NCBI GenBank assembly: GCA_905220665.1
Contig: CAJNAR010000182.1
Span: 1-64,000 of the forward strand
DNA length: 64,000 nucleotides
Reading direction: 5' to 3'
Source of the DNA: Albugo candida
Lineage: Eukaryota; Oomycota; Peronosporomycetes; Albuginales; Albuginaceae
The notes beneath the pieces are model-generated. The model was given only the letters and a program-made list of their open reading frames with translations, did no database searches and had not been told where the DNA came from. Positions 62,196 through 64,000 of this stretch are shown piece by piece. Position 1 is the stretch's first letter. Every line of letters starts with the position of its first letter. A program made the position numbers and the translations under genes.

Positions 62196-64000
62196 CTATT
62201 CCTTTGTAAACCGCTCACAAAAAACCTTTGCATTCTGAAACATTCGCATCCACGGACTCGTTGAATGTTGCTTGAATGTATTCGGTTGCCACGGCCATTG
62301 GAACTTTTCAAAAGATCTTTCGGGGTGCGGCATCATGCACAAATGACGTCCATCTGCGGACATTAGCGACGCAATTCCATTCTCCGACCCATTGGGATTG
62401 AAAGGGTAGCGTTCCGTGATGCTATTCACATCATCTACATACCTCACTGGCGCTAAATCTCTCTCCAAAATGACTTTAGACACCTCAGGCTCCAGCCTGA
62501 CCCGCCCTTCCCCGTGAGACACCCAAACACCAAAATGACTGCCAGCCATCCCCTCCAGCAATACGGCTTTCGACGGGAGGATCCCAATCGACACAAATCT
62601 CGACTCGTGGCGTCCTGAAGCGTTCTCTACGAACCGAGGTCGTTCGAGGCTTTTTTCCCCGGGGACATCGACCCAACCCAAAAGCGCCATCAGCTGACAT
62701 CCATTACACACACCTAAACTGAAGGTATCCTCACGCTGTCGAAATGCTTCAAATTGCAGCAGTAAAGTCGCATCAAAGTGAATGGATGCCGCCCATCCTT
62801 TCCCGGAGCCCAAGACATCCGCAAAGGCGAATCCGCCCACAAATGCGACACCAGAGAACCGATTATCCAAAGAGATACGACCTGCAACAAGATCCGACAT
62901 GGTCACATCCCACACCTGAAAGCCTGCGTGATAGAATGCAGCATGCATTTCACGCTCGCCATTGCTTCCTTCCTCTCTGATAATTGCAATGTGATGCAAA
63001 TGACGCGTTTGTAAATGCCTTTCCAACGTGTTCGAAGGTGTGAATGAGAGATTCCATTGAGGGATTTCACGTGACGACAGTGAGAGCTCTTCCGCGTCGA
63101 CGCATTCCTTACGACACTGTCGACGTTCCAATGCAAAACTCGTGGCTTCCCATACTTTCCAAAGCGCAATCATATCGTCTTCCAAAACACTTGTGCCATT
63201 CACTGCGACGCGAATACGCTTTTGAGGTGTCACACGACCGATTTCAAGCAATGGAACATCGAGCGATTCGAAAATCTCTTTGAATGCGACAATATCGCTA
63301 TCGGCGACCTGATACACCAATCCAATTTCCTCAGCGAAAAGAGCTTCGAGAATCGATTTATTACAAGCAGGAATGTCGACGTGGAAGCCACAATGACCGC
63401 TAAACGCCATTTCCAATAGTGTCACCAGTAAGCCTCCATCACTACGATCATGACCCGCGAGGATCAACTGTTGATGCACCGCTTTTTGTGTCGCTCGGAA
63501 TGCCCGAATGAAGAGCTGAGGATCGTCGATCGTTGGACATGTATCTCCGAGGTAATTGTACACTGTTGTGAGCGCGGATCCACCGATACGATACGCTCCT
63601 TGGCCGATATCCACATACAAAATGGAACTCGAGACGTCAGAGACGAAATTCGGTGTCACTGCGATTTCGACATTATCACACGCCGCATACATTGTGATAA
63701 CAAGCGTTCCGGGAGCTTGGACGTGGTCATTTTCGACTTGTACGGCCATCGATAACGAGTCTTTCCCGCCGTCAATTGCAACACCAATTTCTTTCATAAA
63801 TGACGTCATCGAAACACAACAATCGACCATTTCGGCAGCTTGGCCGGGAAGCTTCGCAGCCCACATCCAATTCGCAGAGCATTTACAATCATGGAGATCA
63901 CCCGATAAGGAAGCCCAAACGAGATTCGTAAGCGCTTCTCCGACCGTCTGACGAGCCATTGCTTTGGGATCCAAAAGCCCTTTAATCGGTTGTTCGCCGA
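62196..64000 (-). CDS. Phosphoribosylformylglycinamidine synthase (partial, C-terminal)
   Basis: Large single-chain FGAM synthase of purine synthesis, which converts FGAR and glutamine to FGAM with ATP. Only the C-terminal 601 residues lie here; the frame is open through the right edge (GEQPIKGLLDPKAMARQTVG starts at the edge), and the full protein is usually about 1,300 residues. Visible parts are the second half of the synthase domain, with EALTNLVWA, the GGKDSLSMAV block and AGHDRSDGGLLVTLLEMAFSG. The glutaminase domain then has the nucleophile Cys in FSLGVCNGCQLMALLGW and the His/Glu pair in MMPHPERSFEKFQWPW. Both active sites look intact. No intron is seen in this part. Confidence 0.96.
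   Translation of the reverse strand, partial: GEQPIKGLLDPKAMARQTVGEALTNLVWASLSGDLHDCKCSANWMWAAKLPGQAAEMVDCCVSMTSFMKEIGVAIDGGKDSLSMAVQVENDHVQAPGTLVITMYAACDNVEIAVTPNFVSDVSSSILYVDIGQGAYRIGGSALTTVYNYLGDTCPTIDDPQLFIRAFRATQKAVHQQLILAGHDRSDGGLLVTLLEMAFSGHCGFHVDIPACNKSILEALFAEEIGLVYQVADSDIVAFKEIFESLDVPLLEIGRVTPQKRIRVAVNGTSVLEDDMIALWKVWEATSFALERRQCRKECVDAEELSLSSREIPQWNLSFTPSNTLERHLQTRHLHHIAIIREEGSNGEREMHAAFYHAGFQVWDVTMSDLVAGRISLDNRFSGVAFVGGFAFADVLGSGKGWAASIHFDATLLLQFEAFRQREDTFSLGVCNGCQLMALLGWVDVPGEKSLERPRFVENASGRHESRFVSIGILPSKAVLLEGMAGSHFGVWVSHGEGRVRLEPEVSKVILERDLAPVRYVDDVNSITERYPFNPNGSENGIASLMSADGRHLCMMPHPERSFEKFQWPWQPNTFKQHSTSPWMRMFQNAKVFCERFTKE

Noticed and set aside
1..64000. CRISPR arrays, bacterial operons, phage or integron features
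   Set aside because: None is seen. Spliced genes, snRNA genes and eukaryote-only families show nuclear eukaryotic DNA.

Overview
The window is nuclear DNA of a eukaryote, and several lines of evidence point to an oomycete (water mould). Genes are densely packed on both strands. Most predicted introns are only 43-75 nt, with one of 100 nt. Families common in oomycetes are present: START-like domain plus FYVE-type zinc finger, the C-terminal domain seen in oomycete bZIP proteins, a WRKY19-like HGGG zinc-knuckle protein, and a CDPK. Upstream of several genes sits a TCATTYYNCAWTT-like element resembling the oomycete Inr/FPR core promoter. No species is named; a compact, moderately AT-rich genome such as a white rust would fit, but this is inference.

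Layout. 0-1.1 kb: tRNA-Thr(AGU) and a U1 snRNA gene. 1.5-13.3 kb: GH7 cellulase, mitochondrial proline dehydrogenase, SLC2-type sugar transporter, FUN14-domain protein, EMC6, calcium-dependent protein kinase and a LicD/fukutin-like membrane protein. 13.3-22.7 kb: peptide deformylase, a RING-plus-Tubby fusion protein, the meiotic protein HOP2, a twin-CX9C mitochondrial protein, a coiled-coil protein, and an amino-acid permease flanked by two paralogous bZIP-C-domain proteins. 22.7-34.6 kb: a candidate secreted protein, JMJD7 hydroxylase, two tandem START/FYVE paralogues, a SERF/4F5 protein, a class V (alanine/serine-glyoxylate) aminotransferase with a tail anchor, mitochondrial release factor 1, a second identical U1 gene, and a chromo-barrel protein. 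34.6-44.4 kb: a gene-poor, decayed block with a heavily mutated Ty1/copia retrotransposon and scattered coding remnants. 44.4-64 kb: an ATRX/ARIP4-like SNF2 helicase, an HGGG zinc-knuckle gene, a coiled-coil protein, a giant SFI1-like centrin-binding protein, a ZC3HC1/NIPA-like protein, and the C-terminal half of FGAM synthase running off the right edge.

How the genes relate. There is no operon. Common threads are mitochondria (proline dehydrogenase, FUN14 protein, CX9C protein, release factor, perhaps deformylase), chromatin and cell cycle (HOP2, SNF2 helicase, chromo-barrel protein, SFI1, NIPA) and signalling (CDPK, START/FYVE, RING-Tubby). Several small multi-exon genes (CX9C, SERF, HGGG knuckle, HOP2, release factor, NIPA) only become visible once micro-introns are removed, and their exon structures are given below. 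All splice sites are predictions from reading the sequence.
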